From Rhodovulum imhoffii (GTDB taxonomy: Bacteria > Pseudomonadota > Alphaproteobacteria > Rhodobacterales > Rhodobacteraceae), in NCBI RefSeq assembly GCF_003046545.1, contig NZ_QAAA01000003.1, positions 124,001 to 188,000 of the forward strand: a DNA stretch of 64,000 nucleotides, given 5' to 3'. The notes under the pieces were generated by a model, which was not told the DNA's origin, ran no database searches, and saw only the letters and a list, made by a program, of their open reading frames with translations. The first letter of the stretch is position 1. The number at the start of each line of letters is the position of its first letter. Positions 14,686-24,800 of this stretch are shown here, piece by piece. Made by a program: the position numbers and the translations under genes.

Positions 14686-15255
14686 ATGGCAAGAGAAGAC
14701 AACCGTCGGGACCGTCGCGACCGCGAGGAAACCCCGGAATTCGCCGATCGTCTCGTGGCGATCAACCGTGTCAGCAAGACCGTGAAGGGCGGGAAACGCT
14801 TCGGCTTCGCCGCGCTTGTCGTGGTCGGAGATCAGAAGGGCCGTGTCGGCTTCGGCAAGGGGAAGGCCAAGGAAGTCCCCGAGGCGATCCGCAAGGCGAC
14901 CGAGCAGGCGAAGCGGAACCTGATCCGCGTTCCTCTGCGGGAAGGCCGCACGCTGCATCATGACATGGAAGGGCGCCATGGCGCCGGTCGCGTGGTGATG
15001 CGTACGGCTCCCACCGGGACCGGTATCATCGCGGGCGGTCCGATGCGTGCCGTTTTCGAGATGCTGGGCATTCAGGATGTGGTCGCCAAGTCGATCGGGT
15101 CTCAGAACCCCTACAACATGATCCGGGCCACGCTGGATGGGCTTTCCAAGGAAAGCTCGCCCCGTCAGGTTGCGCAACGTCGCGGCAAGAAGGTGGCCGA
15201 TATCCTGAGAAAGCCCGATGCCGAGGCAGACGCCCCGGCCAGGGCCGAAGCGTAA
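14686..15255 (+). CDS. rpsE: 30S ribosomal protein S5
   Basis: S5 sits near the mRNA entry site and affects translational accuracy. The protein is 189 residues with '[20 protein letters not shown]' in the N-terminal double-stranded RNA-binding-like domain and '[17 protein letters not shown]' in the C-terminal domain. Two ATGs are adjacent (14683 and 14686). The second lies a better distance, six bases, from the AAGGAG site and gives the family start MARED. The Ala-rich acidic tail is longer than in E. coli. Confidence 0.96.
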   Translation: MAREDNRRDRRDREETPEFADRLVAINRVSKTVKGGKRFGFAALVVVGDQKGRVGFGKGKAKEVPEAIRKATEQAKRNLIRVPLREGRTLHHDMEGRHGAGRVVMRTAPTGTGIIAGGPMRAVFEMLGIQDVVAKSIGSQNPYNMIRATLDGLSKESSPRQVAQRRGKKVADILRKPDAEADAPARAEA

Positions 15256-15267
15256 GGAGACCGACCC

Positions 15268-15456
15268 ATGGCGAAGACAATCGTTGTCAAGCAGATCGGC
15301 AGTCCGATCCGCCGCCCGGCCATCCAGCGTCAGACGCTGATCGGGCTGGGCCTGAACAAGATGCACAAGACGCGCGAACTGGAAGACACTCCCGCGATTC
15401 GCGGAATGGTTGCCAAGATTCCGCATCTGGTAGAGATCGTCGAAGAGCGCGGCTGA
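15268..15456 (+). CDS. rpmD: 50S ribosomal protein L30
   Basis: L30 is a small 50S protein binding 23S rRNA domain II. It has 62 residues with the family pattern '[27 protein letters not shown]'-like order (IGSPIRR, then [10 protein letters not shown]). It is the last ribosomal gene in the window. rplO and secY, which normally follow, are absent; a strong terminator follows 21 bases after the stop. Confidence 0.96.
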   Translation: MAKTIVVKQIGSPIRRPAIQRQTLIGLGLNKMHKTRELEDTPAIRGMVAKIPHLVEIVEERG

Positions 15457-15477
15457 GCCTCTCAAGGATCTTCGCTC

Positions 15478-15510
15478 CGCCCCGGTCAGAAGCCGGGGCG
15501 TTTTGCGTTT
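15478..15510 (+). terminator. Intrinsic terminator after rpmD
   Basis: An 8-bp perfect GC stem CGCCCCGG/CCGGGGCG (15478-15485 and 15493-15500) with a 7-base loop is followed directly by TTTTGCGTTT. This is a good intrinsic terminator and marks the physical end of the ribosomal operon. The rest of the gap to 15649 holds only a short CCGCA triplication near 15540. Confidence 0.88.
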
Positions 15511-15649
15511 GACCGTTCTGCCCTGTGCAGCCACGACTGCCGCACCGCACCGCACCGCTCCAGCCCAGAGCGCAGGGCACGGGATGCTTCCGATACGTCC
15601 GGGGGCGCGTCGGCGGGTACGCTACGGGGGCCGGCCCTTGCCCCGCCGG

Positions 15650-16354
15650 TCACAGCATGCGGATCACGTCCTTCTCGACGCTCAGCATGTACCCCCGCCG
15701 GGCGATGTTCCGGATCAGGAGTTCGCTGACGATCTGGTTGCCCAGGGCATCGCGCAGGCGCTTGATGCGGGTGGCGCCGGAGGCCTCGTCGCAGTCATGT
15801 TCCGCGCGGCCGGAGATCACGGCCTCGATCTGGGCGCCGGAGAGGATGTCGTCGTCCATCCGGGCTTCGGCCAGGACGGCGAGGGTTTCGATTGCGGCGG
15901 GGGTCAGGCGGAACTCCATGTTGTTGAGGAACACGGTGTTTTCTTCCCGACTGATGAGCAACGAGGAAACCTGAATCCCCTTGCGCGCGATTTCCTCCAT
16001 CCGGCGGCTCAGCACGACCAGTGCCACCAGGAATACCAGCGCCGCCACCAACAGGGCTGTGGCAAAGACAAGCAGTACGAAAATCACCATCCTGTAGGAT
16101 GCCAGGACATCTGAAAATGCGGTTCCCGACCGGGCAAGGATTTCCAGCAGGCGTAATTCCGCGTCGCCGGTCAGCGCATCGTTCTCCATGAACAGACGTT
16201 CCACGCGGGCGTTGAAGGCGTTGGCGTCGGGCAGGGCAGTAAACAGAAGACCCGCCGCGGCTGCCAGCAGGAGCACGATGCCCACGATGCCCGCCGTGAC
16301 CACGCGGCCAAGGCCGCGCCGGGCGTCAGTAGCGAAGGAAGTAATGTCCGGCAC
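15650..16354 (-). CDS. Membrane-tethered winged-helix protein
   Basis: The 234-residue protein is predicted to have two membrane helices (about 19-41 and 89-116) around a periplasmic loop of ~47 residues. A cytoplasmic C-terminal domain (about 128-232) resembles an OmpR/PhoB-type winged helix: 'RLTPAAIETLAVLAE', then 'SGATRIKRLRDALG', then 'RNIARRGYML' in place of the usual GYxL wing. There is no receiver or kinase domain, so it resembles a one-component membrane regulator with the DNA-binding domain at the C-terminus, the reverse of ToxR/CadC order. It overlaps the preceding lipoprotein-like gene by 29 bases, implying a joint function. DNA binding is inferred from sequence pattern only; its targets are unknown. 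Confidence 0.75.
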   Translation of the reverse strand: MPDITSFATDARRGLGRVVTAGIVGIVLLLAAAAGLLFTALPDANAFNARVERLFMENDALTGDAELRLLEILARSGTAFSDVLASYRMVIFVLLVFATALLVAALVFLVALVVLSRRMEEIARKGIQVSSLLISREENTVFLNNMEFRLTPAAIETLAVLAEARMDDDILSGAQIEAVISGRAEHDCDEASGATRIKRLRDALGNQIVSELLIRNIARRGYMLSVEKDVIRML

Positions 16355-16619
16355 TGTCCCGCCTTTCGTTCAGCCCCTCCTCTCCGAACAGCGACATGAC
16401 GTTCAGAAGAGACCAGCCGCCGTGCCCGATCCGGCGGGCGATTTCGTCCCGTGCGGCGCCGGGCCCGGAGCAGGCGGAATCGGGCAGTTCGATGACGCCG
16501 TAATGCAGGCGCAGGGGATCGTCCTGCTTGGCCTTGTAGTCGGCGTAGCATCCCGCCAGTGCAGGTCCGGCGAGCAGCAGGGCGGTGAGCCCGAGGGGAA
16601 AGACAAAGCAGTGTTTCAT
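16326..16619 (-). CDS. Small lipoprotein-like or secreted protein
   Basis: The 97-residue product is predicted to be exported. It has a signal peptide (MKHCFVFPLGLTALLLAGPALAGC), and its end fits either a lipobox L-A-G-C with lipidation at Cys-24 or signal peptidase I cleavage after ALA. The mature part is short, with two further-on residues typical of a disulfide (Cys-24 and the Cys of 'PDSACSG'). I do not recognise a functional domain. The ATG at 16619 was chosen over an upstream TTG because it gives a clean signal peptide. Its 3' end overlaps the tethered winged-helix gene, so it may supply or sense the periplasmic signal for that protein; this is inference. Confidence 0.65.
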   Translation of the reverse strand: MKHCFVFPLGLTALLLAGPALAGCYADYKAKQDDPLRLHYGVIELPDSACSGPGAARDEIARRIGHGGWSLLNVMSLFGEEGLNERRDSAGHYFLRY

Positions 16620-16782
16620 GGTCTTGAGGATGGGGCGGATCGCGCCGCTATTCAATAACAAGCCGCGTTTGAGGGGGTGTTACCCGATAACCGGGGCGCG
16701 TTATTGCCTGTCCGCGGGGGCAGCCGGCAGGGTCGGTGTATTGCAACCGGGGCGTTCTGCCCCAACCGGAAAGGACCCTGAG

Positions 16783-17235
16783 ATGCCTAAATTTCTTGTC
16801 TCTGCCGTCGCCGCGCTGTCGCTGGCTGTTGCCGGTGCGGCCCCTGCCCGCGCTGCGGATGCCGATGACATTGCCAAGGCGCTGTTCGGGGCGGCGACCC
16901 TGTTCGTGATCGTCAAGGGGCTGGAAAAAGACGACAAGCCCCGCGCACAGCGCGACCGCCGCCCGAGGGTTGAACCCCACCGTCCGCGTCAGGAGATAAT
17001 CCGCCCCGCGCCATCCCGTGCCAAACGGGCGCTGCCGGGGGCCTGCGTGCGCCATATCGAAACCCGCCGGGGGGCGACGCGGAAGGTTGTTGGGCAACGC
17101 TGCCTGGAACGGCAAGGCTATCGCGGGCGTCTGCCCCGTGCCTGTGAGGTCATCGTGGAAACCCGCCGGGGGGATCGCCTTGGCTATGGGGCGCATTGCC
17201 TGCGGCAGAAGGGCTATCGCGTCGCCCGACACTGA
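16783..17235 (+). CDS. Secreted protein with two Cys repeats
   Basis: The function is unknown. The 150-residue product has a signal peptide ending near 'PARA' (residue 24), a short hydrophobic segment (about 30-46), a basic, Pro/Arg-rich linker (50-82) and two tandem units. These are residues ~84-113 and ~117-146, each built as LP-x2-AC-x6/7-ETRRG-x8/9-C-L-x3-GYR. Each unit has two Cys 17-18 residues apart, suggesting one disulfide per repeat in the periplasm. It is transcribed away from the tethered winged-helix/lipoprotein pair across a 163-base divergent region. An AAAGGA site precedes the start. It could be a target of that regulator. Confidence 0.7.
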   Translation: MPKFLVSAVAALSLAVAGAAPARAADADDIAKALFGAATLFVIVKGLEKDDKPRAQRDRRPRVEPHRPRQEIIRPAPSRAKRALPGACVRHIETRRGATRKVVGQRCLERQGYRGRLPRACEVIVETRRGDRLGYGAHCLRQKGYRVARH

Positions 17236-17279
17236 GCTTTGCTCTTGCGGGCGGGGGCGGATTGGCGCTTGATGGCATC

Positions 17280-17894
17280 ATGACGGCCCCCGCCCCGGAT
17301 CTCTCTTTCGAAGAGGCTGCTGGCGTTCGCATCGTCGCGGGCGTCGATGAGGTCGGCCGCGGACCTTTGGCCGGGCCGGTCACTGCTGCTGCCGTGATCT
17401 TGAACCCTGCCAATCTGCCGACCGGATTGAACGATTCCAAGAAACTGACCGCCTCACGCCGTGCCGCCCTGTTCGGGGCGATCCTGGCCGGTGCGGAGGT
17501 TTCGGTTGCCCATGCCAGCGTCGCAGAGATCGACCGGCTCAACATTCTTCAGGCCAGCCACCTTGCCATGTGCCGGGCGGTGGCGGGACTGCCCCGCGCA
17601 CCGGAACTGGCGCTGGTTGACGGCAACCGGCTGCCCCGTGATCTGCCCTGCCCCGGTCAGGCGGTGGTCAAAGGGGACGGGCGCAGCCTGTCGATCGCCG
17701 CGGCCTCCATCGTTGCCAAGGTTACACGTGACCGGATCATGGCGGGACTCGCACGGGATTTTCCGGGATATGGCTGGGAAAAGAACGCCGGCTATCCGAC
17801 CAGGACGCATCTGGCGGCGCTGCAAAGCCTTGGCGTCACCCCCCACCATAGACGTTCCTTTGCCCCCGTCCACAACATCTTGTGTTGTGGATAA
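17280..17894 (+). CDS. rnhB: Ribonuclease HII
   Basis: RNase HII cuts the RNA strand of RNA-DNA hybrids and removes single ribonucleotides from DNA. The 204-residue protein has the catalytic DEVGRG motif in '[14 protein letters not shown]' (residues about 23-36) and the conserved '[15 protein letters not shown]' helix. The start at 17280 follows weakly recognisable ribosome binding sequence. The gene is adjacent to ccrM, a pairing seen in other alphaproteobacteria. Its stop lies inside the region that carries the ccrM control sites. Confidence 0.95.
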   Translation: MTAPAPDLSFEEAAGVRIVAGVDEVGRGPLAGPVTAAAVILNPANLPTGLNDSKKLTASRRAALFGAILAGAEVSVAHASVAEIDRLNILQASHLAMCRAVAGLPRAPELALVDGNRLPRDLPCPGQAVVKGDGRSLSIAAASIVAKVTRDRIMAGLARDFPGYGWEKNAGYPTRTHLAALQSLGVTPHHRRSFAPVHNILCCG

Positions 17895-17897
17895 GTC

Positions 17898-19105
<1,208 letters not shown>

Positions 19106-19159
19106 CCCCTGGCGGGGCGGGCCTCACACGTTCGCGCCCCCCCCCGTATATCCCGCATC

Positions 19160-20290
19160 TCAGGAGCCGGCAGGCCACGGGAACTCGGCCGCCTTATATG
19201 GCGCCCAGTCTTCGATATCGGGGTAGTGCCGTCGCCGCCATGCCCGCACGCGGGGATTCATCCGCCGCCGCCACAGGGGCGGGATCATCGCCAGAGAAGT
19301 CATCGCCGGGTATCCGAGCGGAAGTTGCGGTGCCTCCTCTTCGGAATAGGTCTGCAACAGCGGGAACCGCCGTGCGGGCTTGTAGTGATGGTCCGAATGG
19401 CGCTGAAGGTTGATCAGAAGCCAGTTCGACGCCTTGTGATCGGCATTCCAGCTGTGATGCGGGCGGACGGGTTCGTATTTGCCCTCGCCCAGATAGCGTC
19501 TCGTCAGGCCGTAATGCTCGACATAGTTCGTCAGTTCCAGTTGCCAGATCGCAACCAGCGCCTGCCACAGGAACAACATCAGCCCCACCGGGCCGCCCAG
19601 GGCCAGCGCCAGCGCGAGTGCGCCCAGTTGCAACGCGCCGTAACGCCAGAACGGGTTGGAGCGGTGCCAGACAGGGAGCCCGCGGCGGGCCAGCATCAGC
19701 CGCTCAGCCCGCCAGGCAGAGCGGGGTCCCTCCCGCAGCACGCGCCAGAAGAAACGATGAAAGCCCTCGTTGTAGCGGGCGGTCACGGCATCGCGTGGCG
19801 TCCCCACATGGGGGTGGTGAACCAGGAGATGTTCGGTCCGGAAGTGGCTGTACAGCACCGAGGCCAGCAGAAGGTCGCCCAGCCAGCGTTCCAGGCGGTT
19901 GCGCTGGTGCAGAAGTTCGTGGGCATACACCAGCCCGACCGTTCCCGAGATCACGCCGACGCCGAAAAACAGCACAATGGTTTCCAAAGTTCCCAGATGC
20001 GGGGCGCGGCCCACCCACCAGATCATGCCGAAGATCGTCAGAAACTGGATCGGGAACCAGATCATCGTGACGACCCGATACCAGAACAGGTCTTCTTCCG
20101 GGGTGTCGGGGTCGGGGTTGGCGGTGTTGCGGCCCAGAACGCCATCCAGCAGCGTGACCGAAACCCAGCCATAAACCGGCAGCAGGACCACCGTCCACCC
20201 GCCGGCAAGGGCCCCCAGCAGGGCAAGGGGCACCATCCCCAGCGAGATCCAGAAGGGGGCGGCATTGCGGAAGGCGGCAATATGGGTCAT
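19160..20290 (-). CDS. alkB: AlkB-type alkane 1-monooxygenase
   Basis: This is a membrane di-iron hydroxylase of the AlkB family (376 residues) with several hydrophobic helices. The family histidine boxes are present: 'HELLH' (124-128), 'EHLLVHH' (153-159) and 'LQRHSDHH' (295-302), plus the AlkB-specific 'NYVEHYGL' (255-262) that separates it from fatty-acid desaturases. Typical activity is terminal hydroxylation of medium-chain alkanes using a rubredoxin. No rubredoxin or rubredoxin reductase lies nearby. It follows mutY on the same strand after 37 bases, a non-metabolic neighbour. Confidence 0.9.
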   Translation of the reverse strand: MTHIAAFRNAAPFWISLGMVPLALLGALAGGWTVVLLPVYGWVSVTLLDGVLGRNTANPDPDTPEEDLFWYRVVTMIWFPIQFLTIFGMIWWVGRAPHLGTLETIVLFFGVGVISGTVGLVYAHELLHQRNRLERWLGDLLLASVLYSHFRTEHLLVHHPHVGTPRDAVTARYNEGFHRFFWRVLREGPRSAWRAERLMLARRGLPVWHRSNPFWRYGALQLGALALALALGGPVGLMLFLWQALVAIWQLELTNYVEHYGLTRRYLGEGKYEPVRPHHSWNADHKASNWLLINLQRHSDHHYKPARRFPLLQTYSEEEAPQLPLGYPAMTSLAMIPPLWRRRMNPRVRAWRRRHYPDIEDWAPYKAAEFPWPAGS

Positions 20291-20327
20291 GGCGGTCCTT
20301 GCGCGGAAACGGGGCTTTCATCGCGGA

Positions 20328-21407
20328 TCATTTTAGCGGCAAGTCCCGGGTTTCCTCAACGGTCCAGCAGGTCGCGGCCAGACCGAAGGCCTTGCGCATC
20401 ACCGTGGGCAAGGTGCCGGGGGCGAAGGCTTGACGATCAAGGAAGAAGCCGCGCTCGGGCGTGGTGTTTTGGGACAGTGAGGCGACCTGCACTTCCAGCC
20501 GCAGGTGAAAATGGGTGAAGGTATGGCGCACTTCAGCCCCCAGTGGCCGCCATGGGCCGGGGGCCGGAGGTGCGGAGGCCGGGGTTTCACCCCCCATGCT
20601 GCCCGGCCAGCCCAGCATGCCGCCCAGCAGGCCGCTGGCGGGGCGTCGTTCCAGCAACCACGCGCCATCCATCCGTCGCCCGATATAGACAATGCCGTGG
20701 CGGGTGGGTTTTGGGGGTTTGCGGATCTTGCGCGGCAGATCCGTCTGTGCGCCCCTCGCCCGTGCGGCGCAAGGGCCGCGCCAGGGGCAGATTCCGCAGG
20801 CCGGCGATTTCGGTGTGCAGACCGTGGCTCCGAGATCCATCACCGCCTGGGCGTAATCGCCCGGGCGGTGACCGGGCGTGAGGGCGGCGGCATGGGCGGT
20901 CAGTTCCGGTTTGGCCTTTGGTAAAGGGGTCTCTATGGCGAAGAGGCGGGCCATCACGCGTTCCACGTTGCCATCCACCACGGGTTCGGCCCTGTCGAAG
21001 GCGATCGCGGCAATCGCGGCGGAGGTGTAGGGGCCGATACCCGGCAGTTCCTGCAACGCCGCCCGCGTGTCGGGGAACCGCCCGCCCGACGCGGCCACCG
21101 TCCGGGCGCATTTGAGCAGGTTGCGCGCCCGCGCGTAATATCCCAGCCCGGCCCATTGGGCCATGACCTCGTCATCGTCCGCTGCCGCCAGTGCCCGTAT
21201 GTCGGGCCAGCGCATGGTGAAACGGTGAAAATAGTCTTTCACTGCCGCGACAGTTGTTTGTTGCAGCATCACCTCCGACAGCCAGACCGCGTATGGATCG
21301 GGGCGCACACCTGTCGCCTGTTCCTTCGGTCCCACCCGCCAGGGCAAGATTCGGGCGTGGGTGTCGTACCACTCCAGAAGGTTTTTGCTAAGTGCCTTGT
21401 CACGCAA
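20328..21407 (-). CDS. mutY: A/G-specific adenine glycosylase
   Basis: MutY removes adenine mispaired with 8-oxoguanine in base excision repair. The 359-residue protein has the catalytic Glu-45 in 'SEVMLQQT', the helix-hairpin-helix 'LPGIGPYTSAAI' (121-132), Asp-145 in 'VVDGN' and four Cys for a 4Fe-4S cluster (C197-x6-C204-x2-C207-x5-C213). The C-terminal part corresponds to the NUDIX-like domain that recognises 8-oxoG. It is divergent from the DUF721 gene with 84 bases between starts. Confidence 0.96.
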   Translation of the reverse strand: MRDKALSKNLLEWYDTHARILPWRVGPKEQATGVRPDPYAVWLSEVMLQQTTVAAVKDYFHRFTMRWPDIRALAAADDDEVMAQWAGLGYYARARNLLKCARTVAASGGRFPDTRAALQELPGIGPYTSAAIAAIAFDRAEPVVDGNVERVMARLFAIETPLPKAKPELTAHAAALTPGHRPGDYAQAVMDLGATVCTPKSPACGICPWRGPCAARARGAQTDLPRKIRKPPKPTRHGIVYIGRRMDGAWLLERRPASGLLGGMLGWPGSMGGETPASAPPAPGPWRPLGAEVRHTFTHFHLRLEVQVASLSQNTTPERGFFLDRQAFAPGTLPTVMRKAFGLAATCWTVEETRDLPLK

Positions 21408-21491
21408 GTTTTATGCCCTTTTTCCGGTCATTTCGCTGGCTGACGCCCGATCAGCCGCATAGAATAGCCCGAAAGGGAGATTTTGACAGGC

Positions 21492-22025
21492 ATGACAGGC
21501 ACCTCCACCGTTTCCAAGGCGGCGACCCGGCGCGGGCGCGGATTTGAACGCGCCTCGGTGCTGCTCCAGCCGCGCATCCGCAAGGTCGGGGAAACACGGG
21601 GCTTTGCCGAGTCGCGCCTGCTGACCCATTGGCCCGAGATCGTGGGACCGGAGATCGCCGCCACCTGCCGTCCGGTGGAGATCAGATATGGGCGCAAAGG
21701 CTTTGGCGCCACGCTGACTCTCCTGACGACCGGTGCGCTGGCGCCGGTTCTGGAAATGCGCAAAGAGGCCGTTCGTGAACAGGTCAATGCCTGCTACGGC
21801 TATGCCGCCATCGCCCGGATTCACCTGACCCAGACGGCCTCCACGGGTTTTGCCGAAGGGCAGGTTCAATTCGCGCCCCGTTCCCGCGCCCCGGCCACGC
21901 CCGATCCGGGGACCGCCGTGCGGGCCGAAAAGCTTTCCGCCGATGTTCAGGATGAAAGCCTGCGTACCGCGCTGGAGCGACTGGCCCGCAATGTTCTGTC
22001 CCGACCGAAAGCAAAGGAGACCTGA
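21492..22025 (+). CDS. DUF721 (DciA-like) protein
   Basis: The 177-residue protein belongs to DUF721, the family that includes DciA, the replicative helicase operator/loader of bacteria lacking DnaC. Supporting features are the small KH-like segment around 'LLTHWPEIVGPEIAATCRPVEI' (about 40-61 from this start) and a variable C-terminal tail ending in 'LARNVLSR'. The family assignment is fairly sure; a helicase-loading role is inferred from family members. The ATG at 21492 was chosen, although a TTG at 21483 is closer to the AGGGAGA sequence. dsbA-like follows immediately, the stop being followed by ATG. Confidence 0.75.
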   Translation: MTGTSTVSKAATRRGRGFERASVLLQPRIRKVGETRGFAESRLLTHWPEIVGPEIAATCRPVEIRYGRKGFGATLTLLTTGALAPVLEMRKEAVREQVNACYGYAAIARIHLTQTASTGFAEGQVQFAPRSRAPATPDPGTAVRAEKLSADVQDESLRTALERLARNVLSRPKAKET

Positions 22026-22685
22026 ATGCCGCGTTACCCGCACATGTTGCTTGGCGTACTGGCCGTGGCCGCCCTGGGCGGCTTCTGGCTGACGACCCAG
22101 ACCCCCACACTCCCGCCGATTGCCCCCGCGCAGGCGCAGACGGCAAAGCCGGTTGCGATCACGGCGATGACGCTGGGCGATCCGCAGGCACCGGTGAAGG
22201 TGCAGGAATTCGCCTCTTTCACATGTGGGCATTGCGGCAACTTCCACGATGATGTGTTCAAGCGGCTCAAGGCAGATTACATCGATACCGGAAAGGTGCA
22301 TTTCGCCTATCAGGAAGTCTACTGGGACAGGTACGCCCTGTGGGCCGGGATGGTTGCCCGGTGCGGGGGGGAGATGCGCTTTTTCGGCCTCGTGGACATG
22401 ATCTACGACCGTCAGCGCGCCTGGCTCAAGGCCGGGGAACCCGCCGATGTCGCCGCCGCGCTGCAAAAAATCGGGCGCAGTGCCGGCATTTCCGAGGAAA
22501 CGCTTTCTGCCTGCATGCAGGATGGAGATACCGCGCAGGCGCTGGTGGCGTGGTCGGACGAGCAGACTGCCAAGCATGGCATTGACGCGACGCCCTCCCT
22601 TGTCATCGACGGCCGGAAATATTCCAACATGTCCTATGCCGATCTGAAATCCATCCTTGACGAGAAACTGGCCAGCAAACCATGA
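22026..22685 (+). CDS. DsbA-family thiol-disulfide protein
   Basis: This 219-residue protein has an N-terminal hydrophobic signal/anchor (about 8-22) and a thioredoxin-fold DsbA-type domain. The redox motif is C67-G-H-C70 in 'FTCGHCGNF'; the cis-Pro loop is in 'DATPSLVI'. It probably forms or shuffles disulfides in periplasmic proteins. It starts right after the DUF721 stop and overlaps the CoA-transferase start by four bases (ATGA). The start ATG is the only good one near the end of the upstream gene. Confidence 0.85.
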   Translation: MPRYPHMLLGVLAVAALGGFWLTTQTPTLPPIAPAQAQTAKPVAITAMTLGDPQAPVKVQEFASFTCGHCGNFHDDVFKRLKADYIDTGKVHFAYQEVYWDRYALWAGMVARCGGEMRFFGLVDMIYDRQRAWLKAGEPADVAAALQKIGRSAGISEETLSACMQDGDTAQALVAWSDEQTAKHGIDATPSLVIDGRKYSNMSYADLKSILDEKLASKP

Positions 22686-23833
22686 CAGCACCCCTTTCCG
22701 GCCTGAAGGTCGTTGAACTTGCCCGCATCCTTGCCGGTCCGTGGGCCGGGCAGATTCTTGCGGATCTCGGGGCCGAGGTCATCAAGGTCGAGGCCCCTCA
22801 GGGCGATGATACCCGCCGCTGGGGCCCCCCGTTCGTAGAGCGGCAGGGGGAGCGCACGGCCTCCTATTTCCACGCCTGCAACCGGGGCAAACGCTCCATC
22901 GCGGCGGATTTTCGCACCCCCGAGGGACAAAGGCTGGTGCGCGATCTCGTGGTCGACGCGGATATCGTGATCGAGAACTTCAAGGTCGGCGGGCTGGCCA
23001 AGTACGGGCTCGACTACGACAGCCTCAAGCAGGTGAACCCGCGGCTGGTCTATTGTTCGGTGACGGGCTTCGGACAGGATGGCCCCTACGCCCACCGCGC
23101 GGGATATGACTTCATCATCCAGGGCATGTCGGGGCTGATGTCCATCACCGGCGATCCCGGTGGCCAGCCCCAGAAGGTGGGCGTGGCGGTGACCGATATA
23201 TTCACGGGTATCTATGCCGCAGTGGGAATCCTGGCCGCCGTGCATCAGCGCAACGCGACCGGCAAGGGCCAGCAGGTGGACATGTCGCTTCTGGATGTGG
23301 CCACCGCGATCACCGCCAACCAGGCGATGAACTACCTGACCACCGGCACCGCGCCGACGCGGATGGGTAATGCGCATCCCAACCTCGCACCGTATCAGGT
23401 GTTCGATTGCTCGGATGGGCATGTCATCATCGCCGTCGGCAATGATGGGCAGTTCGCACGCCTGTGCGCCCTTCTGGGCCTGCCCGCGCTGGCCGAAGCG
23501 GCAGAGTTCGCGACCAATGCCGACCGGGTCATGAACCGCGCCGGCCTGACCGAACGCCTGACCGCAGCCACCCGTGGCTTTACCAGGGCCGGGCTGCTGG
23601 ACGCGTGTGAGAGCCACGGCGTGCCCGCCGGTCCGATCAACAGCATGGCCGAAGTCTTTGCCGACCCACAGATCGTGCACCGCGCGATCCAGACCGATGC
23701 GGGCGGCCTGCCGGGTGTGCGCACGCCGATCACCTTTTCCGCCGCGACGCTGTCGCTGGACGATCCCGCGCCGCGGCTCGATCAGCATGGGGAAGAAGTG
23801 CGCGCCGCGCTTACGCGCCGAAAAGCCGGGTAA
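22682..23833 (+). CDS. CaiB/BaiF-type CoA-transferase
   Basis: This is a family III CoA-transferase, 383 residues. Such enzymes move CoA between carboxylic acids through an Asp-anhydride; the likely catalytic residue is Asp-172 in '[11 protein letters not shown]'. The N-terminal block '[18 protein letters not shown]' and the segment '[15 protein letters not shown]' are typical. Substrate cannot be told from sequence. It overlaps the dsbA-like stop by four bases. Its 3' end runs 23 bases into lpxK on the other strand, so the two genes converge. Confidence 0.9.
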   Translation: MTAPLSGLKVVELARILAGPWAGQILADLGAEVIKVEAPQGDDTRRWGPPFVERQGERTASYFHACNRGKRSIAADFRTPEGQRLVRDLVVDADIVIENFKVGGLAKYGLDYDSLKQVNPRLVYCSVTGFGQDGPYAHRAGYDFIIQGMSGLMSITGDPGGQPQKVGVAVTDIFTGIYAAVGILAAVHQRNATGKGQQVDMSLLDVATAITANQAMNYLTTGTAPTRMGNAHPNLAPYQVFDCSDGHVIIAVGNDGQFARLCALLGLPALAEAAEFATNADRVMNRAGLTERLTAATRGFTRAGLLDACESHGVPAGPINSMAEVFADPQIVHRAIQTDAGGLPGVRTPITFSAATLSLDDPAPRLDQHGEEVRAALTRRKAG

Positions 23834-24800
23834 GCGCGGCGTCCACCGGCGCCCAATCGTCCGGGACCAGTCGTACGGGAACCGTCAGCACCTGCCGCCG
23901 GAAGGCGGGCGGCAGGCGAACGGCGTCCTTTTCCGTCGTGACAAGCTGGGCCTTCAGGGTCCGGGCCTCGATTTCAAGGCGCTTCATCAGGGCTTCGGTC
24001 AGGGGCTGGTGATCTTCCAGCGCCTCGGCCCGGATCAGCCGCGCGCCCAAGGCTTCGACCGTGGCGAAGAACTTCTCCGGGTGGCCAATTCCGGCAAACG
24101 CCAGAACCGGCATGCCGTCCCAGTCCATTCCGGTGGGAAGTGGGTGCAGCACACCGGTCAGGTGGGGTATGGTCAGGGCATGCGCCCAGGTTTTGGTAAA
24201 GTGGCGCTGGGCCGGGCGCGGCCCGATCGACAGCAGCATGTCCGCCCGGGCAAGGCCCGTGGGCACGGGTTCGCGCAGGGGGCCTGCGGGCAGCACGCGC
24301 CCGTTGCCAAACCCCTTGGCGGCATCGACGGTGACAATGGAAAGGTCCTTGATCACCGCAGGGTTCTGAAACCCGTCATCCAGCACGATCACATCCGCCC
24401 CTGCCTGTGCCGCCTGTACGCCCGCCGCACGGTCTTTTGCGACCCAGGTCGGCGCGAAGGCCGCCAGGAGAAGCGGTTCATCCCCGACATCGGCGGCCCT
24501 ATGGGTGCGCTCCCTCACGCGCACGGGCCCCGCAAGGTGCCCGCCATAGCCTCGGCTGACGACATGTGCGCGCAGGCCGCGTTCCGTCAGGCGCAAGATC
24601 AGGGCAATGGCGGTGGGGGTTTTCCCGGTGCCCCCGGCGTTGAGGTTCCCGACACAGATTACCGGAACTCCGGCGCGCAACCCCGGCCGGGCCATCCGCC
24701 GGGCGGTTGCGCGGGCATAAAGCGCGCCGATCGGGGCCAGGGCGCGGGCTGCAAGGGCAGGACGGTCCGGATCGCTGTACCAGAAGCGGGGCGGGCGCAT
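23811..24800 (-). CDS. lpxK: Tetraacyldisaccharide 4'-kinase
   Basis: LpxK phosphorylates the 4' position of the lipid A disaccharide on the inner membrane. The 329-residue protein has the P-loop '[12 protein letters not shown]' (51-62), then 'VVSRGYGG', 'VGDEPLLLA' and 'VIVLDDGFQ' in family order. The long open frame upstream is not part of it: the ATG at 24800 gives the family N-terminus, and the codons before it belong to the waaA-like gene. It shares one base with that gene (TGATG), so they are coupled. Confidence 0.93.
   Translation of the reverse strand: MRPPRFWYSDPDRPALAARALAPIGALYARATARRMARPGLRAGVPVICVGNLNAGGTGKTPTAIALILRLTERGLRAHVVSRGYGGHLAGPVRVRERTHRAADVGDEPLLLAAFAPTWVAKDRAAGVQAAQAGADVIVLDDGFQNPAVIKDLSIVTVDAAKGFGNGRVLPAGPLREPVPTGLARADMLLSIGPRPAQRHFTKTWAHALTIPHLTGVLHPLPTGMDWDGMPVLAFAGIGHPEKFFATVEALGARLIRAEALEDHQPLTEALMKRLEIEARTLKAQLVTTEKDAVRLPPAFRRQVLTVPVRLVPDDWAPVDAALTRLFGA

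Noticed and set aside
15540-15560. CCGCA repeats as a possible array
   Set aside because: Only about three tandem copies of five bases; too short for CRISPR or a functional repeat array.
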